Source: Roseiarcus sp963749715
GTDB taxonomy: Bacteria > Pseudomonadota > Alphaproteobacteria > Rhizobiales > Beijerinckiaceae
Direction: 5' to 3'
Assembly (NCBI GenBank): GCA_963749715.1
Contig: CAVVNR010000001.1
Location: 186,001-250,000 of the forward strand
Length of the DNA stretch: 64,000 nt
Below are positions 38,143 through 48,680 of this stretch, piece by piece. A model generated the notes under the pieces. The model saw only the letters and a list, made by a program, of their open reading frames with translations, searched no databases and was not told the DNA's origin. A program made the position numbers and the translations under genes. Numbering within the stretch: the first letter of the stretch is position 1; each line of letters starts with the position of its first letter.

Positions 38143-38802
38143 GTGACCAGCCCGGTGATCATGGCGCCCTCGATTTTGTCGTCCGATTTCGCCAGGCTCG
38201 GCGAGGAGGTGCGCGCGGTCGCCGCCGCTGGCGCCGATTGGATCCATCTTGATGTGATGGACGGGCATTTCGTGCCGAACATCACCTTCGGGCCGCCGGT
38301 CGTCGCGGCCCTCAGGCCGATCAGCGACAAGCCGTTCGATTGCCACCTGATGATCGAGCCTTGCGATCCCTATCTCGAAGCCTTCGCCAAAGCGGGCGCG
38401 GACCGCATCACCGTTCACGCCGAGGCGACAAGACATCTCGACCGCTCGCTCCAGGAAATCCGCACCCTCGGCAAGAAGGCGGGTGTGGCGATCAATCCCG
38501 CGACGCCCGAGAGCGCGATCGAATATGTGCTTGACCGGCTCGACACGATCCTCGTGATGACCGTCAATCCGGGCTTTGGCGGCCAAGCCTTCATTCCCGC
38601 CATGGTCGACAAGGTCGCGCGAGTCAGGCACATGATCGGCGAGCGCAAAATTCACATCGAGGTCGACGGCGGCGTCGCGCCTCACACCACGCCGGTCCTG
38701 ACGCGCGCCGGCGCGGACGTGCTGGTCGCGGGTTCCGCGGTGTTCGAGGGCGGACCCAAAGCATACGCAGCCAATATTGCCGCCATCCGGGCCGCGGCTT
38801 AG
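38143..38802 (+). CDS. rpe: Ribulose-phosphate 3-epimerase
   Basis: 219 residues with a GTG start at 38143, preceded by AAAGGAGAACGCC. TIM-barrel epimerase motifs: APSILSSDFARLGEEVRAVA, WIHLDVMDGHFVPNITFGPP (metal and catalytic residues), FDCHLMIEPCDPYLEAFAKA, MTVNPGFGGQAFIPAMVDKV, and HIEVDGGVAPHTTPVLTRAG with the second catalytic Asp. It interconverts ribulose-5-phosphate and xylulose-5-phosphate in the pentose phosphate or Calvin cycles. No other Calvin-cycle gene is in the window. Confidence 0.95.
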   Translation: MTSPVIMAPSILSSDFARLGEEVRAVAAAGADWIHLDVMDGHFVPNITFGPPVVAALRPISDKPFDCHLMIEPCDPYLEAFAKAGADRITVHAEATRHLDRSLQEIRTLGKKAGVAINPATPESAIEYVLDRLDTILVMTVNPGFGGQAFIPAMVDKVARVRHMIGERKIHIEVDGGVAPHTTPVLTRAGADVLVAGSAVFEGGPKAYAANIAAIRAAA

Positions 38803-38875
38803 CCTTGCGGCGAGCCCCCGAGCCGCTTACCTCATGTCGGACGTTGCGACGCGACAATCCCCAAGAAGGCGCGAC

Positions 38876-39882
38876 ATGCTGCAAACCCTTCTGGCCGAAG
38901 GCCGGCCGCTGCTGGCCGACGGCGCCACCGGCACCAACCTCTTCGCCATGGGCCTCGACTTCCGGCGATAGCCCGGAGCTTTGGAACGTATCGCATCCGG
39001 ACCGGATCGAGACGCCTGCATCAGGCATTCGTCGACGCCGGAGCGGACATCATTCTGACCAACACCTTCGGCGGCCAATCGCCGCCGCCTGATGCTGCAC
39101 GGGCTCGAGGCCCGCGCGCGCGAACTCAACCGTCTCGCCGCCCGGAGCGCGCGCGAAGATCGCCGACAGGCGCGGGCCGGCGCATCGTCGTCGCCGGATC
39201 GGTCGGGCCGACCGGCGATCTTCTCGCCCCGCTCGGGCCATTGACCGAAGGCGAGGCGGTCGACGTCTTCGTCGAGCAGATCGAGGGTCTGCGGGAGGGC
39301 GGCGCGGACGTCATCTGGATCGAGACCATGTCTGCGCCGGAGGAGATCCGCGCCGCGGCGCTGGCGGCGGCGAAATGCGGCATGCCGTTCACGATCACGG
39401 CGAGCTTCGACACCGCCGGCCGCACGATGATGGGCGTCGCTCCCGCCGCCTTCGCCGAGCTGGTCGAAGCCTTCGATCCCGCGCCGATCGCCTATGGCGC
39501 CAATTGCGGCGTCGGCGCCTCCGATCTTCTGGTCGCGGTCCTCGCCATGAGCGCGGCCAAAGGATCGGAAACGCGAGGCGCGCCGCTCATCGCCAAGGCC
39601 AACGCAGGCGTGCCGCAATGGCATGGGGCACATATCCACTATTCCGGCACGCCGGAGCTGATGGCGACTTACGCCGTGCTCGCGGTCGATTGTGGCGCGC
39701 GCATCGTCGGCGGCTGTTGCGGCAATACGCCGGCCCATGTGGCGGCGATGCGGCGCGGCCTCGACGCCCACGAAGCCGGGGCGCGGCCCGACGTCGAGGC
39801 GATCGTCGCCGCGCTTGGGGCGCTGGTCGCGCCGCCCGCCGCCGAGGCCACGCTGCGCACCCGCCGCCGGGAGCGCGCATGA
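38876..39882 (+). CDS. Homocysteine S-methyltransferase family protein (frame broken near 5' end)
   Basis: About 333 residues. It starts MLQTLLAEGRPLLADGATGT. At least four single-base insertions between about 38960 and 39175 break the frame; removing them yields SGDSPELWNVSHPDRIE, FVDAGADIILTNTFGG and ARELNRLAA. From 39241 the frame is clean: LTEGEAVDVFVEQIEGLREG, IAYGANCGVGASDLLVAVLA and the zinc-binding cysteines in IVGGCCGNTPAHVAAM. Members transfer a methyl group from betaine or S-methylmethionine to homocysteine. The dense, insertion-only breaks look like sequence error. The stop overlaps the next start by ATGA. Confidence 0.8.
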
Positions 39883-41010
39883 ACACGAAGGCCAAACGCC
39901 GCGCCTCGGGCGCCGCGCGGCGAGCCTGAGCGCGCCCCGCCGACGCGAATCCGCCGCGCGCGCCCTTGGCCGCGCCCTACGGGCTGCAGGTCTTCGGCGT
40001 CGATGCGGCCGGCGCCGGCGAGCGGCTCGACCGTTTCCTCGGGCCATGCGGCGGCCGCGCGGCGCTTGGCGCTGTCGCGCACCCGGCTCAAGGCGCTGAT
40101 CGAGGCGGGCGAGGTCGAGGTCGACGGAAGCGGTCGCCCGCGATCCTTCGACGCGCCTCGCCGCGGGCGCGCTGATCGCCTTCGAGGCGCCGCCGGCGGA
40201 GGAATTCGCCGCTCGCCGGCGAGGACCTGCCGCTCGACGTCGTCTACGAGGACGAGCATCTGATCGTCATCGACAAGCCGGCCGGGCTCGTCGTCCACCC
40301 GGCGCCGGGCCATGCCGGCGGGCACGCTGGTCAACGCGCTGATCCGCCATTGCGGCGCGAGCCTCTCGGGCATCGGCGGCGTCAGGCGGCCGGGAATCGT
40401 GCATCGGCTCGACAAGGACACCTCCGGGCTTCTGGTCGTCGCCAAGACCGACGCGGCGCATCGGGGCCTCGCCGAGCTGTTCGCCGATCACGGCCGCACC
40501 GGCTCGCTCGAGCGCGAATATCTGGCGCTCGTCTGGGGCGGCTTCGACGCCGACAGCCGGCAAGGTCGCGGCGCCGATCGGCCGCGATCCGCGCCACCGG
40601 GAAAGAATGGCGGTCGCGCTCCGGGGAGCGCGGCCGCCATGCCGTGACCCATTGGCGGCTCGAGGAGGCCTTCGGCCCGGCGAGCCTCGTCGCCTGCCGG
40701 CTGGAGACCGGGCGGACCCATCAGATCCGCGTCCACATGGCCTCGATCGGCCATCCGCTCCTGGGCGATTCGGTCTACGGGGCGGGGTTCAAGACCAAGG
40801 CCGCGCGGCTCGGCGAGGGCGCGAAGGCCGCGCTCGCGCGCGCTCGGCCGCCAGGCGTTGCACGCGTCGGTGCTGGGTTTCGAGCATCCGGCCACCGGCG
40901 AGCCGCTGCGGTTCGAGAGCCCGCCGCCGGACGATTTCTCTTATCTGCTCAATGCATTACGAGCCAACGCGCGCGGCCTGACGTCCACTGTTCGGCCGCA
41001 GCGGCGCTGA
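39879..41010 (+). CDS. rluD: RluA/RluD-family pseudouridine synthase (multiple frameshifts)
   Basis: Probable start at the ATG at 39879, overlapping the methyltransferase stop. Pieces in order: an S4 domain (YGLQVFGVDAAGAGERLDRF, then RLALSRTRLKALIEAGEVEV), LPLDVVYEDEHLIVIDKPAG, the catalytic-Asp segment RRPGIVHRLDKDTSGLLVVA, LEREYLALVWGGFDADS and CRLETGRTHQIRVHMASIGH, with the end near LLNALRANAR. At least five frame breaks occur. RluD makes pseudouridines in helix 69 of 23S rRNA. Its place directly upstream of rpoH is familiar from other Hyphomicrobiales and argues that the gene is functional and the breaks artefactual. Confidence 0.78.
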
Positions 41011-41146
41011 AACAATTTCATGCTGGCGGCGAATAGCTGTGTCAGGCGCGGCCCTTTTTCGGCCACGCTTGCTCGACCACAATATGTCCAACCGGCCATA
41101 GCGCCGACGGAGACGGCTTGGAACCGGGCTCCGACCAGAGGAAAAC

Positions 41147-42054
41147 ATGGCCGCGTCGCTTCCCATCATTGCGGGCGAATCGGGACTTGCCCGCTACCTG
41201 CAGGAGATCAAGCGGTTCCCGATGCTGGAGCCGCAGGAGGAATACATGCTCGCCAAGCGCTGGCGCGAGCACGGCGATCGCGAGGCCGCGCACAAGCTCG
41301 TCACCTCGCATTTGCGGCTCGTGGCCAAGATCGCCATGGGTTATCGCGGCTACGGCCTGCCGATCGGCGAGGTGATTTCCGAGGGCAATGTCGGCCTCAT
41401 GCAGGCGGTCAAGCGCTTCGAGCCGGACAAGGGCTTCAAGCTCGCGACTTACGCGATGTGGTGGATCCGCGCGTCGATCCAGGAATACATCCTGCGCTCA
41501 TGGTCGCTGGTGAAGATGGGCACCACGGCAAGCCAGAAGAAGCTGTTCTTCAATCTGCGCAAGGCCAAGAGCCGGATTTCGGCGCTCGACGACGGCGACC
41601 TGCGCGACGATCAGGTCGAAATCGATCTCGAAGCGGCTCGGCGTCGGCAAGCAGGACGTGATCGACATGAATCGCCGCCTCGGCGGCGACGCCTCGCTCA
41701 ATGCGCCGTTGCGCGACGGCGGCGAGGGCGAGTGGCAGGATTGGCTCGTCGACGACAGCGCCGATCAGGAAATCGCAACTCGCCGACCGCGAGGAATCGG
41801 ACGCCCGCATGGGCGCGCTGCGCAGCGCGCTTACCGTGCTCAATCCGCGCGAGCGGCGCATATTCGAGGCTCGCCGGCTTGCCGATGAGCCGATCACGCT
41901 CGAGGAGCTGTCGGCTGAATTCGGCGTCTCGCGCGAGCGCGTGCGGCAAATCGAGGTGCGCGCGTTCGAGAAGGTGCAGGAGGCGGTCAAGGCCGGCGTC
42001 GCCAAGGCGCAAGCGCCGAAAAGCCGTTCGCCGGCCGCGTTGTCGGCTCGTTGA
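41147..42054 (+). CDS. rpoH: RNA polymerase heat-shock sigma factor RpoH (sigma-32), two frameshifts
   Basis: About 300 residues. Region 1.2: LARYLQEIKRFPMLEPQEEY. Region 2: SHLRLVAKIAMGYRGYGLPI, EGNVGLMQAVKRFEPDKGFK and YAMWWIRASIQEYILRSWSL. The RpoH box QKKLFFNLRKAKS is diagnostic. Shifts near 41630 and 41776 interrupt region 3 (KRLGVGKQDVIDMNRRLGGD). Region 4 returns with LTVLNPRERRIFEARRLADE and the helix-turn-helix FGVSRERVRQIEVRAFEKVQ. It directs heat-shock transcription. Such a gene is unlikely to be dead in a free-living cell, so the breaks point to sequence error. Confidence 0.88.
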
Positions 42055-42183
42055 GGAGCGAGCCCGACGGGCCGCGCCGTCGAACACGGCCGAGGGACGG
42101 AATTTGTCGCGCGGCGGCGGAAAATCTGACAATAGGCTGGCGGAACTCGGAGATTGTCCTCGCCGAACCGAAAAGGCCGCCCA

Positions 42184-43671
42184 ATGCCCTCCATCCAATT
42201 CCGCTGCGAGCCGATCGCGTCGGCGTCTCGCGCTCGGCGTCATTGGCCGCGGCGGCGCTTTGCGCGTCTTCCGCGCTTGCCGCCGACAGGCCAGCCACGC
42301 CCGAGGGCGCGGACGCGCTCAGGGCCTTGATCGCCAGATATTTGCCTGCGGCGCAGGCCGGCGCGTCTCCGCTCGTCACGGTGACGCCGGAGGGCGCCGA
42401 CTATCTCATTTCGGCCGACCTCAGCGCGCTGAACGAGCTCATCAAGGAGACAGGCGCGTCCTACGACCCGGCGAAGATCGTCTACAAGGCGGTCGAACAG
42501 GATGACGGGAATTGGCGGCTCGTGATGGACTCGCTTCCCCGCATCGTCTTTCATTCCGAGGAGGCGAACGGCAGCGTCGAACTGACGAATTTCCGCTCGA
42601 CGGCGTTGATCAGTCCGGCCATCGCCTGGCTTCTCGGCGGCTCGGCGAGCGCGGACAAGGGGTCGGTTCAAATTCGGACGCCGAAGCGCGACGAGCCGCG
42701 TCGATTTCGGCGCCGTCCAGGAGAACGTCACGACCAATGTCGCGAGCGACGGCTCGGTTTCGACGCTGGTGAAGGAGGACATTTCCGACATCGGCTTCAA
42801 GGCGCCGGGGCTGGGCGAGGAACGACGCTCCGGTCAATATCAGCGGGCGGACGGACAAGGCGCTGATCGATCTCGGCGTCGACGGGTTCAAAAGTCGCAA
42901 AGCGTTCGACCTATGGGGCCTGTTGGCCGCCCACCCGGCGCGCGCCTGATCTTGCCGCCCACGAGGCGGAGCTGAAGGGCCTGCTCAAAGAGCTGGCGGC
43001 GCCCGGCCTTAAGCTGGCCGAAGGGCTCGAGGCGCAGAAAACGCTTTGTCGCCTCGCCGATCGGCGCGATTGCGCTGGCCGACGCCAAATATCAGCTGGG
43101 CGTGGCCAACGCCGGGCCGCAGAGCTCGATCAGCCTGGGCGTTTCGGCTGAGGGCTCTGAGCTTGCCGGTCGGGCTTGTCGCCGCCCGGCGCGGGCGACC
43201 TGACGCCGTCGAAGATCGACCTCGCGGCGACGCTCAAGGGCATCGACCTTGCCGCGGCGGCGAACGAGTGGATCGCCGACCTCAGCCTTGCAAGGCGACG
43301 GAGCCGTCATTTCCGATGAGGACTCGGACAAGGTCGAGGCGGCGCTCTTGAGCGCCGGTCCGATCCGGATCGAATTCGCGCCCTCGCATATCGTCGCGCC
43401 CGCGATCGACGCCGACTTTACCGGCGTCATCCGCTTCGATCACGGCAAGCCCGCAGCCGCGATGACGGTCCACATGCGCGGCTTCGACAGGACGATGGCG
43501 GCGGTCAAGGCGCTTGGGCCCGACGTCGCCGGCAAAGCCATGCCGGCCCTTGCGCTCGCCAAGGGCCTCGGCAAGAGCGAAAGCGACGGCAGCCTCAGCT
43601 GGCTGGTCGAATTGGACCCTGACCGGTCGATGAAGGTCAACGGCATCCCGTTCGGCAAGGCGCCGAACTGA
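42184..43671 (+). CDS. Uncharacterised exported protein (multiple frameshifts)
   Basis: About 490 residues when frames are joined. A signal peptide (ASLAAAALCASSALAA before DRPATPEG) is followed by DALRALIARYLPAAQAGASP, TPEGADYLISADLSALNELI, IVYKAVEQDDGNWRLVMDSL, VDFGAVQENVTTNVASDGSV, INISGRTDKA-like text near 42840, ALADAKYQLGVANAGPQSSI, IEFAPSHIVAPAIDADFTGV and MTVHMRGFDRTMAAVKALGP, ending MKVNGIPFGKAPN. It recalls DUF2125-like periplasmic proteins, but I cannot assign a family firmly. There are at least five breaks before 43300; the last 350 bases are clean. Confidence 0.6.
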
Positions 43672-43783
43672 GCGGCCGACAGCTTTCGCGTTATGGCCGC
43701 CGGCGCGGCGGCGAAAGCGGCGGAAACGTTTCCAAGCCCAGAGGAAGGGAATCAAATCGGGGGGAAGCCCTCGCGAGCAGGCG

Positions 43784-45751
43784 CTACTTGCATTCATAGC
43801 TGGCCTCAGTCTTGACATCGCCGGAGCCGGTGTAGGTCGCCTTCTTCGGATAGGCGCAGAGCGGCATGGTCACGCCGCCGTTCTTCGAGGCGACGTCGAT
43901 GCGCGAGGGGGCGACGCCGTTCTCGACCCAGTTACGCAGCGCCATGAACATTTCGTCGCGCCCAGTCGAGTCCTGCGGCAGCGGGACCTTGCCCGGATCG
44001 GTGCGCTGACCCGTTTCCGGATCGAGTGAGCCGGCTCGCGAGAAGCTCGAATCGTGGGCAAGTGCGGGGATCAGGAACAGGCGGAAGTATCTTTCCAGCG
44101 CGTCCGCGCCCCCCATCGCCGCCGCGGCGCGGACAAAATAGTTGATGCTACCCTGCGCCATGATGAAGTCGTCGGCCCAGCCGTGATAGGCAAGGAGTTT
44201 GTGGCCGCTATCGCGCAAGCCCGTGAGATCGGCGTCATCGGTGTTGATGTTGCTGAACTCAGGTTGCAGCTCTACGCCTCGCGCGAAGGCGTGGGCGAGT
44301 CCGGGATAGTCAAGCTCTCTCCACTTGTCGGCGCCGTCGCCGGTCGCATTGTGCAGGAACGGCCCGAATTGGGCGTAGGCCGGGTTTTGCAATTCGAGCG
44401 CCGCCTGAGTCGAGGCGATCGGGAACGGCGCGCGGCCGGCAAGGATTTCGAAGCTCGTGCCGCGCGGCAGGCCCCACCACAGATGATGGGCGCCGTCGAC
44501 CGACGCGCTCGTCCCATTGTCTTCGGCCGGATCGGCGTAAGCGCCGTCGGAGGTCTCGCCGTACCAGATTTTGTCGACGGCGCGAGCCTCGGCGAGGGTG
44601 ACGCAAGCCCCGCGGGGGCCGGCGCCGGCCCGCCCGTCCAAGGTCTCGCTCGCACACAGCACGTTCAGGTCTTTCGCCGGGTCGTAATGGCACTGGGTTG
44701 GATCGGCGAGGAAGCCCAGCGCTGCTCCGCCGCAGAAGCCCGTGGCGGCGGCGCCGACGAGGTTGAGCTTGTAGGCGGCGATCGGCCCTCCGAGATCGCG
44801 CTCCATCACCACCTGCGGATAGAGTTCGCCGGTGACGAACCGGCTCCAGTTGATCGCCGGCGCGCCCGCGAGGATTCCGTCGAAGTCGTTCGGATATTTT
44901 TGCGCCAGCTTGAAACCTTGCCGGCCGCCGGTGGAGAAGCCGTCCCAATAGGCGTAGCGCTGCGGCTTGCCGTAATAGGCTTTTGCCAGCGCCTTGGTCT
45001 TGTCGGCCAGCTCGTGCAGGCTGCGCTCGGCGAAGTCCTTCCACAACACTGTGTTGATTCCGCCGTCCTCGTCCATGGCGAACGACCCGTCCGCCGCCCA
45101 CGTGCGGCTGAAATGGCCATGGTCGGACGAGCTGACGACATAGCCCTTGGCGATTTCGGCGACGATCGTCGGGTCGGCGCCGCCGCGAAAGCCGATTGCC
45201 CTTGGGTCGCTCTGGTAGCCGCCGGCCCATCCGCCGCTGCCGTGGACGCGGATGATCTCATTCCATCTGTCCGGCGCGGGCAGCCAGACTTCGATGCCGA
45301 TGCCGGCGGATGTCGAGGGGGCGTCCGCGTTTCCCAGTTTACCGGGGCCGATGATGAGCTTCACCAGGCAGACGTCGGCGGGCGCGATCGGAAACGGCGC
45401 GCGGCTGTTCTCCAGCCTGATCGGCTCGCCCTGCTTGAACGGCTTGACAAGGATGACGCTGGTCGCGCCGTCGGGCTTGAAGCTCGTCTTGATCGTATCG
45501 TCGCACGCCAGGGGCGCGGCGCCGCCGCCGCTGACTGCAGCGAGCAGCAACGCCACCGCGATCAGGGCCACGGAGTTGGATTTGCTTGGGTTTATTCGTC
45601 CGAATCGGGATTCTTCAATGAGTTGCCGGCGAAACAAATAAAAACTCCGACCCGCGTCTCTGGTTGTGTTCAAACCGTCTCCTCGACTCCGCCCTACTTT
45701 GCGCAGACCCCGCATGTTTCCTCGATCCGGCCACCAAGGGAAGCATAGCAC
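43784..45751 (-). CDS. Tannase/feruloyl esterase family hydrolase, exported
   Basis: Open frame of 655 residues; the real start is probably internal, since the signal peptide (SVALIAVALLLAAVSGGGA before APLACDD) sits near residue 60. The nucleophile is in YWDGFSTGGRQGFKLAQKYP, matching the tannase/feruloyl esterase GxSxGG pattern. Other segments: DGILAGAPAINWSRFVTGEL, CDGKD-region equivalents near LNVLCASETLDG, and a C-terminal KLLAYHGWADDFIMAQGSIN carrying the acid Asp. Paired cysteines suit a secreted enzyme. It would release phenolic acids from plant esters or tannins, a plausible feeder for aromatic catabolism such as the nearby box pathway. Confidence 0.85.
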   Translation of the reverse strand: MLCFPWWPDRGNMRGLRKVGRSRGDGLNTTRDAGRSFYLFRRQLIEESRFGRINPSKSNSVALIAVALLLAAVSGGGAAPLACDDTIKTSFKPDGATSVILVKPFKQGEPIRLENSRAPFPIAPADVCLVKLIIGPGKLGNADAPSTSAGIGIEVWLPAPDRWNEIIRVHGSGGWAGGYQSDPRAIGFRGGADPTIVAEIAKGYVVSSSDHGHFSRTWAADGSFAMDEDGGINTVLWKDFAERSLHELADKTKALAKAYYGKPQRYAYWDGFSTGGRQGFKLAQKYPNDFDGILAGAPAINWSRFVTGELYPQVVMERDLGGPIAAYKLNLVGAAATGFCGGAALGFLADPTQCHYDPAKDLNVLCASETLDGRAGAGPRGACVTLAEARAVDKIWYGETSDGAYADPAEDNGTSASVDGAHHLWWGLPRGTSFEILAGRAPFPIASTQAALELQNPAYAQFGPFLHNATGDGADKWRELDYPGLAHAFARGVELQPEFSNINTDDADLTGLRDSGHKLLAYHGWADDFIMAQGSINYFVRAAAAMGGADALERYFRLFLIPALAHDSSFSRAGSLDPETGQRTDPGKVPLPQDSTGRDEMFMALRNWVENGVAPSRIDVASKNGGVTMPLCAYPKKATYTGSGDVKTEASYECK

Positions 45752-45918
45752 TGATTTCCGATTTATGCAACGTGTTTGTCATCAATTCGATTTTTCCGAC
45801 GATCTCCCGGCTGCCGTGGCCACCGCAGCTGGGAGACGGAGTACTATCCTCGCGTCATTGACCTCCCCAGCGTGGGGGTTCATCGTTGGATGATTCTCGC
45901 GCTCCGGGAAGCGCCCCT

Positions 45919-48662
45919 ATGGATTTGCCTGTCGTTCAGGCGGGCGGCAGCGGCGTGAATGTCAGCATCGGCGCGCGGCCCTATCTTCGGCTTACGCCCA
46001 CGACAATCAGACAAAACTCGATCGACGCGGGACAATTCGGAAACCGCGTGGCTCAGCGCCTATCGAACCGACGTCGTCCCGCTGATCGGGCGCGACGACG
46101 CGCTGGCCGATCTGCGGCGCTGGCTCGGCTACGGAAGCGCCAGTTTCGATTCGCGTGCTCGTCGGCGCGGGCGGGCGCGGCAAGACGCGGCTGGCGCTGG
46201 AGCTTGCGCGCGCGGTTTCGGAGGAATGGCTCGCGGGTTTCGTCGACGGCGGAGGAACTTGACCGGTTTCGCGGCGAGCATGGCGTCGCAGACAATGGCG
46301 CTGGGACAAGCCGGTCCTGATCATCCTGGATTACGCCGCGAGCCGCGCGGAGCAGCTCCGCGGCTGGATGCGCGAGCTTGTGGACGCGCTCGCTCGAGGA
46401 GCGGCTGAAGCTGCGCCTGCTGCTGCTCGAACGGCAGGCCAACCGCGCGATCGGCTGGCTCGCGACCGTCTTCGGTCAGGGCGACGACGACGACTTCGCG
46501 CGCAGCGATCGCGCTGCTCGATCCGAAGGAGCCGGTCGAGCTTCCTGCGCTCGATGAGCTTGAATTTCGGCGGCAGGTGTTCAGCGCGTTGCTCAAGCGG
46601 GCGAACGGCGCGCTGGAGGCGCCGAGCGCAAGGGGCGGACCCCGAATTCGACCGCCTGCTCGCCGACCACAAATGGGCCGGCGATCCGCTCTATCTGATG
46701 ATGGCGGGGCTCGTCGCGGCGAATGCGGCGTGCGGGTCGCGCTGACGCTGAGCCGCGCCGATCTCGCGCTGAGCGATGGCGCGGAACGAACTCGACGCAT
46801 CGGTCGGATCGGGGCGCGCGCGGCGTCGATGAAAGACATCAGGTTCCCCGGCGCCTTCGTCCGCCACATGGCGGCGATCGCGACGCTGCTCCAGGGACTG
46901 ACGGTCGCCGAGGCGCGCGAACTCGCAGCGCGACGAGATCGGCGCGCTCAACTCGACCGCCGGTCTCGACGCGACAGTCGACGCGCTGACCGACGCGCTG
47001 CCGGCGTCCGACGGCAAACGGCGTCGCGCCGATCTTGCCCGATATCGTCGGCGAGGGCTGCTATTCTCGCCTGGTTCGGGCCGAACGGTGGGCTTGCGAC
47101 AGGCGGCGTCGACCTGACGCGCGGATAACGGCGGTGGCGAGAGCCTCGGTTGGCAAGGCGAGCGCAACCCTGGTGCGGACCGCACAGGATTTCGCCGAGG
47201 CTGGTCTATGCCGAGCCCATCCATTGGCTCGATGTGCTCGCTCGCCAGAACGCCGGACACCAACCTCGGCGCGTTGATGGAAATCGAGAACGTCTGCCGA
47301 TAGACACAATTGCATTAAGTGAATTAGGTGCGGCGCTAACTTCTGAAGTGTTGAGTCTTCGAGGCGGGGAGTCGCAAAGGCCGAGCGGCCGCGGGCTCTG
47401 AAAATGTCGCCAATTGATCTTACGCCCTCTTGCTGAACAATCTCGGCAATCGCCTGAGCGAGCTTGGCCGCCGCGAGGACGCGCTCGCCGCCGCCCAGGA
47501 GGCCATCGATATCTACCGCCGCCTCGCCGCCGCGCGGCCCGACGCCTTCCTGCCCGACCTCGCTGGTCGCTCAGCAATCTCGGCAATCGCCTGAGTGAGC
47601 TTGGCCGCCGCGAGGATGCGCTCGCCGCCGCCCAGGAGGCTGTCGATATCCGTCGCCGCCTCGCCGCCGCGCGACCCGACGCCTTCCTGCCTAACCTCGC
47701 AGGCTCGCTCAACAATCTCGGCATTCGCCTGAGCGAGCTTGGCCGCCGCGAGGACGCGCTCGCCGCCGCCCAGGAGGCTGTCGAGATCCGTCGCCGCCTC
47801 GCCGCCGCGCGACCCGACGCCTTCCTGCCCGACCTCGCCTCTTCGCTCAACAATCTCGGCGGTCGCCTGAGTGAGCTTGGCCGCCGCGAGGACGCGCTCG
47901 CCGCCGCCCAGGAGGCGACCGACATCTACCGCCGCCTCGCCGCCGCGCGACCCGACGCCTTCCTGCCCGACCTCGCCAGGTCGCTCAACAATCTCGGCAA
48001 TCGCCTGAGCGAGCTTGGCCGCCGCGAGACGCGCTCGCCGCCGCCCAGGAGGCGACCGACATCTACCGCCGCCTCGCCGCCGCGCGACCCGACGCCTTCC
48101 TGCCCGACCTCGCAGGCTCGCTCAACAATCTCGGCGGCGCCTGAGTGAGCTTGGCCGCCGCGAGGACGCGCTGCCGCCGCCCAGGAGGCGACCGACATCT
48201 ACCGCCGCCTCGCCGCCGCGCGACCCGACGCCTTCCTGCCCGAACTCTCGCCGACTCGCTCAACAATCTCGGCGAACTCCTGAGTGAGCTCGGCCGCCGC
48301 GAGGACGCGCTCGCCGCCGCCCAGGAGGCGACCGACAATCCACCGCCGCCTCGCCGCCGCGCGACCCGACGCCTTCCTGCCTGACCTCGCAGCCTCGCTC
48401 AACAATCTCGGCAATCGCCTGAGCGAGCTTGGCCGCCGCGAGGACGCGCTCGCCGCCGCCCAGGAGGCCGTCGCGATCCTCACGCCGTTCTTCCTCAAGC
48501 TGCCTGGCGCTTACGGGCAGTGGATGGCCGTGATGGCGCGGCAGTATCTCGAAGTCTCGCGAGGGCCTCGGCGTCGAACCCGACGCGGCCTTGCTCGCGC
48601 CAATCGTCGAGGCGTTCCAGAAGTTACGAGGACCGAAGCGAAGCCCCGATTCCATCGCCTGA
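45919..48662 (+). CDS. STAND NTPase with C-terminal TPR array (NLR-like; multiple frameshifts)
   Basis: About 910 residues after joining frames. The ATG at 45919 opens with a short glycine-rich motif (VVQAGGSGVNVSIG), then a linker. The NTPase part follows: AWLSAYRTDVVPLIGRDDAL, Walker A VLVGAGGRGKTRLALELARA (GAGGRGKT at 46164-46187), and Walker B PVLIILDYAASRAEQLRGW (46314-46331). A helical region follows (DRLLADHKWAGDPLYLMMAG), then eight 46-residue TPRs (47430-48490) and the tail DAALLAPIVEAFQKL. At least eight single-base shifts break it. There is no enzymatic effector domain. In NLR-like proteins TPRs sense and STAND oligomerises, so the N-terminal motif may recruit the separate protein encoded just downstream. 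Confidence 0.72.
47430..48490 (+). repeat. Eight tandem 138-bp repeats encoding TPR units
   Basis: The CTGAG(C/T)GAGCTTGG landmark starts at 47454, 47591, 47729, 47867, 48005, 48141, 48280 (CTCGG variant) and 48419. Spacings are 137, 138, 138, 138, 136, 139 and 139, so the true period is 138 bases (46 residues) and the deviations are the frameshifts. Each unit encodes LNNLGNRLSELGRREDALAA followed by a YRRLAAARPDAFLPDLA-type helix pair. Near-identity at DNA level shows recent expansion or homogenisation. Confidence 0.9.
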
Positions 48663-48680
48663 TCCCAGAAAGGACGACCC

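Noticed and set aside
41147..42054. rpoH as a genuine pseudogene
   Set aside because: All functional regions are conserved on both sides of two one-base shifts; loss of sigma-32 is implausible in a free-living bacterium and the error pattern is shared with surrounding genes.
44054..45748. 564-residue plus-strand open frame
   Set aside because: Exact antisense of the tannase/feruloyl esterase gene; Arg/Ala/Val-rich composition typical of GC-rich shadows, with no domain.
47430..48490. Regular repeats resembling a CRISPR array
   Set aside because: The period is 138 bases with no unique spacers, and the repeats translate continuously into TPR helices.
45919..48662. Programmed ribosomal frameshifting in the STAND gene
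   Set aside because: Shifts occur at many unrelated places without slippery sites and match the insertion pattern seen in rpoH and other neighbours.
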